From NCBI GenBank assembly GCA_030530905.1, contig JAUMUB010000052.1:1-7278 (forward strand): a stretch of 7,278 bases of DNA. Direction: 5' to 3'. Position numbers and translations under genes: made by a program. Below the pieces are notes generated by a model. The model made no database searches, had not been told where the DNA came from, and saw nothing but the letters and a program-made list of their open reading frames with translations. Below are positions 4,801 to 7,278 of this stretch, one piece after another. This DNA is from Bifidobacteriaceae bacterium (GTDB taxonomy: Bacteria; Actinomycetota; Actinomycetes; Actinomycetales; Bifidobacteriaceae). The stretch's first letter is position 1. The number at the start of each line of letters is the position of its first letter.

Positions 4801-7088
4801 TTCTTACTATTTCCCTTCTCCATTTTCTCAGCCATTAAATGTGCTGCCTTTGGAGCAGTTGAAGCACGTTGAGAAACAACTTGAATACGCTTCAAACGAG
4901 GAGGCTGTTGTGTTGAGATAAATAATGGCTGAACCTCAACCAGAGGGTTGAAAGGTGCAAGACCAAACCACTTCACAGGAGAGCCTGCGAATCGGCGAAT
5001 CACATATTTCATTTGCAAGAATAACGCTTCGCGTGCAGAAATCTTCGACTCAGGCATCAAAGCCTTGTGAATAAGCACATATCGAATTGGGCCAATTTCT
5101 GGATCCGCATCAACCTTAGGATATACAGACTTCTGCTTAGGCAATTCACCAGTTTCCGACAAGTCATGCATGATCTGATGCAAATATGCTGGGATAGACT
5201 GCGAAACCTTAAAGCCAAGACGAATACGAACACGGAAAATATGATCCGTTCCGAAATTCTCTACCGAATATTCGCGAGTAAATGGTTCGTCAGTTGTTTG
5301 CACAGACACCGCCCACCATGCACGAGCACGTTTTGGATGATCAGCAAAAATTGAGAAGAAAATATCCGTATCTAAACGTTTCATGTCACTATCAGAAGTT
5401 AAATACACAATATTATCTGCAAAATATGGGATACGGAAATCTTCGTGCAAAGTACCAATTGCAGGCAAGAAATCTTTTGGTTCCATATGACGGCGTTGTG
5501 AACGTTCAATACGCGTACCAGCCTTCCAAGTCACCATAATCAGCAAAATTGCAATGGTGAGCAACATGGTGAACCAACCACCATGTAAGAACTTTGCCAT
5601 AGAAGCAATAAAGAACATAATCTGAATTGCCAAGAATACAATAGTGAAGATAACCGCAAAAACTTTACTCTTCTTATACCATAAGTACACTGCCAACAAA
5701 ATTGTTGTGGTAATCATCGTAATTGTAAGAGCTAAGCCATACGCAGCTGAAATATGTTCTGAATCTTGGAATATTAACAACACCGCCAGCGTTGAAACAC
5801 AAAGCACAGTATTCACTGCAGGAATATACAACTGGCCACGAGTACGTGCTGGATAATGTACTTGCAAATGAGGCATCCAATTCAAGCCTGTTGCTTCAGA
5901 AACCATAGTGAATGCGCCAGTAATCAAAGCTTGTGATGCAATAATACCTGCCGTAACAGAGAGAATAACAGCAACATAACGCACATTCATACCCATCATT
6001 TGGAAGAATGGGTTCAAGCTATTAATTTCCAACATTTCTTTATTGTCAAGATTCTTCAACACCCATGCGCCCTGACCAAAATAGTTAAGCATCAAAGCAA
6101 CCTTGATGAAAGGCCAAGTGAAATAAATATTACCGCGACCAACATGACCCATGTCAGAATACAATGCTTCAGCACCTGTAGTCGCAAGGAATACAGTACC
6201 CATTACTGCAATACCAGCAGTGTTATGTGAGCTTACTAAGAATTGTAAGCCATACATAGGGTTTAATGCCTCAAACACATCCCAGTTGCCGCTTAAACTA
6301 ATCACACCAGTTACCGCAAGAAAAGCGAACCAGATCATAACAACCAGGCCAAAAACTCGACCAATTCGTTCAGTACCACGAGATTGCACCGAGAACAGAA
6401 CAACAATGATGACAATAGTTATCATCATTGATAAATTCTCGTTACTCTCAAATGCAGGCTGCATTATTGGAATAGTTTTCAAACCTTCAACTGCGGAAGA
6501 AATAGAAACAGCCGGAGTAAGCACAGAATCTGCTAGAAATGCTGCACCACCGAGCATTGCAGGAATCGCCAACCATGCACCATATCTACGAATCAGAGAA
6601 TAAAGCGCGAAAATGCCACCTTCGCCATTATTATCAATGCGCATGGCGATAAACACATATTTCACAGTAGTGATGAGTGTTACTGACCAGAAAAGTAGTG
6701 ATAACATGCCAAGCACTGCCACGCGATCAGTATTCTTTAAGCCACCTTGGCCAGCAAGGAATGTTTGAACGGTGTACAACGGAGAAGTACCGATATCACC
6801 ATAAACTACGCCAAGCGCAACAATAGCCATAGTCAATGAGATTTTATCTGGACTTGACTGAATTTTGGCAATAAGTCTGCCAATAGGACCACGCTTATGT
6901 GACTGCGCAATCTTAGCAGCCTCGCGATCCTGAACTTCCTGTTGTTTCGCAAGCTCCTCTCGCTCTTCGCGAGTGTAAGCTTTACGAGAAACCTTTGGAG
7001 CTTTGGTAAACTTATCGGCTATTAATAATGGTTTTTCTGTAGTTTTGTTAGCCGACTGCGCTTTCTTATTTTGTTTGCGCTGTCTCAT
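4797..7088 (-). CDS. kup: Kup-family potassium uptake transporter
   Basis: This 763-residue membrane protein imports potassium, by proton symport in characterised Kup proteins. Diagnostic motifs are GVVYGDIGTSPLYT (93-106) in TM1, NNGEGGIFALYSL (153-165), LADSVLTPAVSISSAVEG (185-202), TGAEALYSDMGH (304-315) and NYFGQGAW (335-342). About twelve TM segments can be drawn between 84 and 522 (roughly 84-112, 122-148, 170-198, 219-237, 243-265, 279-302, 326-345, 371-396, 420-440, 447-470, 476-498 and 502-522). A cytosolic C-terminal domain of about 240 residues follows. Against the roughly 620-residue E. coli Kup it has about 80 extra residues before TM1, Lys/Arg/Glu/Gln-rich and partly coiled (EEREELAKQQEVQDREAAKI), and a basic C-terminal tail. 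The start ATG at 7088 is supported by a strong upstream AGAGAGGGG. Confidence 0.95.
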   Translation of the reverse strand: MRQRKQNKKAQSANKTTEKPLLIADKFTKAPKVSRKAYTREEREELAKQQEVQDREAAKIAQSHKRGPIGRLIAKIQSSPDKISLTMAIVALGVVYGDIGTSPLYTVQTFLAGQGGLKNTDRVAVLGMLSLLFWSVTLITTVKYVFIAMRIDNNGEGGIFALYSLIRRYGAWLAIPAMLGGAAFLADSVLTPAVSISSAVEGLKTIPIMQPAFESNENLSMMITIVIIVVLFSVQSRGTERIGRVFGLVVMIWFAFLAVTGVISLSGNWDVFEALNPMYGLQFLVSSHNTAGIAVMGTVFLATTGAEALYSDMGHVGRGNIYFTWPFIKVALMLNYFGQGAWVLKNLDNKEMLEINSLNPFFQMMGMNVRYVAVILSVTAGIIASQALITGAFTMVSEATGLNWMPHLQVHYPARTRGQLYIPAVNTVLCVSTLAVLLIFQDSEHISAAYGLALTITMITTTILLAVYLWYKKSKVFAVIFTIVFLAIQIMFFIASMAKFLHGGWFTMLLTIAILLIMVTWKAGTRIERSQRRHMEPKDFLPAIGTLHEDFRIPYFADNIVYLTSDSDMKRLDTDIFFSIFADHPKRARAWWAVSVQTTDEPFTREYSVENFGTDHIFRVRIRLGFKVSQSIPAYLHQIMHDLSETGELPKQKSVYPKVDADPEIGPIRYVLIHKALMPESKISAREALFLQMKYVIRRFAGSPVKWFGLAPFNPLVEVQPLFISTQQPPRLKRIQVVSQRASTAPKAAHLMAEKMEKGNSKK

Positions 7089-7278
7089 CGACCAACCCCT
7101 CTCTCTACTATTCTGTATTGCAACACAATACAGCTTGTAAAAAACAAATGTTTAATACCTTTTATTCTCCGTATTTTAATTATACAAATAGAAAAGTTAA
7201 GAACTTAGTAGGGACATTTCCTTGTTAATACGCTATTTTTATTATATAAATTTGAAATAATATATCTGAAAAAAGTAA
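7089..7278 (-). promoter_or_regulatory. kup leader and promoter region
   Basis: On the - strand a purine-rich AGAGAGGGG (about 7096-7104) lies roughly 8 nt before the kup ATG and is a strong Shine-Dalgarno sequence. A possible -10, TATAAT, is at 7179-7184, which would give a leader of about 84 nt. No convincing -35 is at the right distance. A second TATAAT-like box is at 7241-7246. I looked for the conserved blocks of a c-di-AMP (ydaO-type) riboswitch, which often controls potassium importers, and did not recognise them. Confidence 0.4.
7113..7133. promoter_or_regulatory. Hairpin or operator in the kup leader
   Basis: CTGTATTG (7113-7120) and CAATACAG (7126-7133) form a perfect 8-bp inverted repeat around 5 nt. 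In the kup mRNA this stem-loop would end about 9 nt before the Shine-Dalgarno run without covering it. It could stabilise the leader, act as a protein-binding hairpin, or be a DNA operator downstream of the -10. Confidence 0.4.

Noticed and set aside
6151..6603. A + strand open frame of 150 codons opposite kup
   Set aside because: It lies wholly inside the strongly supported kup gene on the opposite strand, and its composition reflects the complement of conserved membrane-segment codons.
7089..7278. c-di-AMP (ydaO-type) riboswitch before kup
   Set aside because: None of the conserved GC-rich blocks could be seen on the - strand; the leader is AT-rich with only one short hairpin.
1..7278. CRISPR array, tRNA, rRNA or insertion sequence
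   Set aside because: No regularly spaced direct repeats, no cloverleaf-like segment, and no transposase or terminal repeats with target duplications were seen on either strand.

Overview
The window holds five protein-coding genes in two convergent blocks. On the + strand, from about 400 to 2786, there is a two-gene unit. It encodes an FtsX/MacB-type membrane protein and a cytosolic protein with the fold of an ABC transporter ATPase but with nearly every catalytic motif lost. On the - strand, reading right to left from 7088 to 2909, are a Kup-family potassium transporter, a stand-alone class II glutamine amidotransferase and an HD-domain protein. The two blocks meet at a hairpin (2826-2858) that lies downstream of both and probably ends transcription in both directions.

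Organism: the DNA is AT-rich. The Kup protein, the YafJ/EgtC-like amidotransferase and the FtsX-type permease with an ABC partner are all common in Actinobacteria. The combination of low GC, mixed use of Shine-Dalgarno and apparently leaderless starts, and a long charged N-terminal tail on Kup fits a low-GC member of Bifidobacteriaceae such as Gardnerella. This is an inference from general impression, not a database match, and I hold it with only moderate to low confidence.

Region by region. Positions 1-400 are non-coding as far as I can see, with a perfect 14-bp palindrome (135-148) and a related half-site (113-120). Positions 401-1759 encode the permease and 1794-2786 the degenerate ABC protein, 34 nt apart and each with its own ribosome binding site. 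Positions 2787-2908 contain the bidirectional terminator. Positions 2909-3598 (-) encode the HD protein, whose likely promoter sits so close to the ATG that the mRNA should be leaderless; a 14-bp inverted repeat lies between its -35 and -10. Positions 3737-4576 (-) encode the amidotransferase. Positions 4722-4769 form a perfect 48-nt palindrome just downstream of kup. Positions 4797-7088 (-) encode Kup, and 7089-7278 its leader, with a small hairpin and a strong Shine-Dalgarno sequence.

The most unusual item is the permease/pseudo-ABC pair. The ABC-like subunit keeps the Q-loop and the Mg-binding Walker B Asp. It has lost the Walker A Lys and glycines, the LSGGQ signature, the catalytic Glu (now Asp) and the switch His (now Gln), and it has gained an acidic N-terminal tail of about 110 residues. 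The pair looks like a type VII (MacB/FtsEX-like) complex that no longer runs on ATP hydrolysis by this subunit, or one that borrows or regulates another ATPase. The - strand genes look like ordinary housekeeping genes that are separately transcribed, with no visible functional link to the + strand pair.
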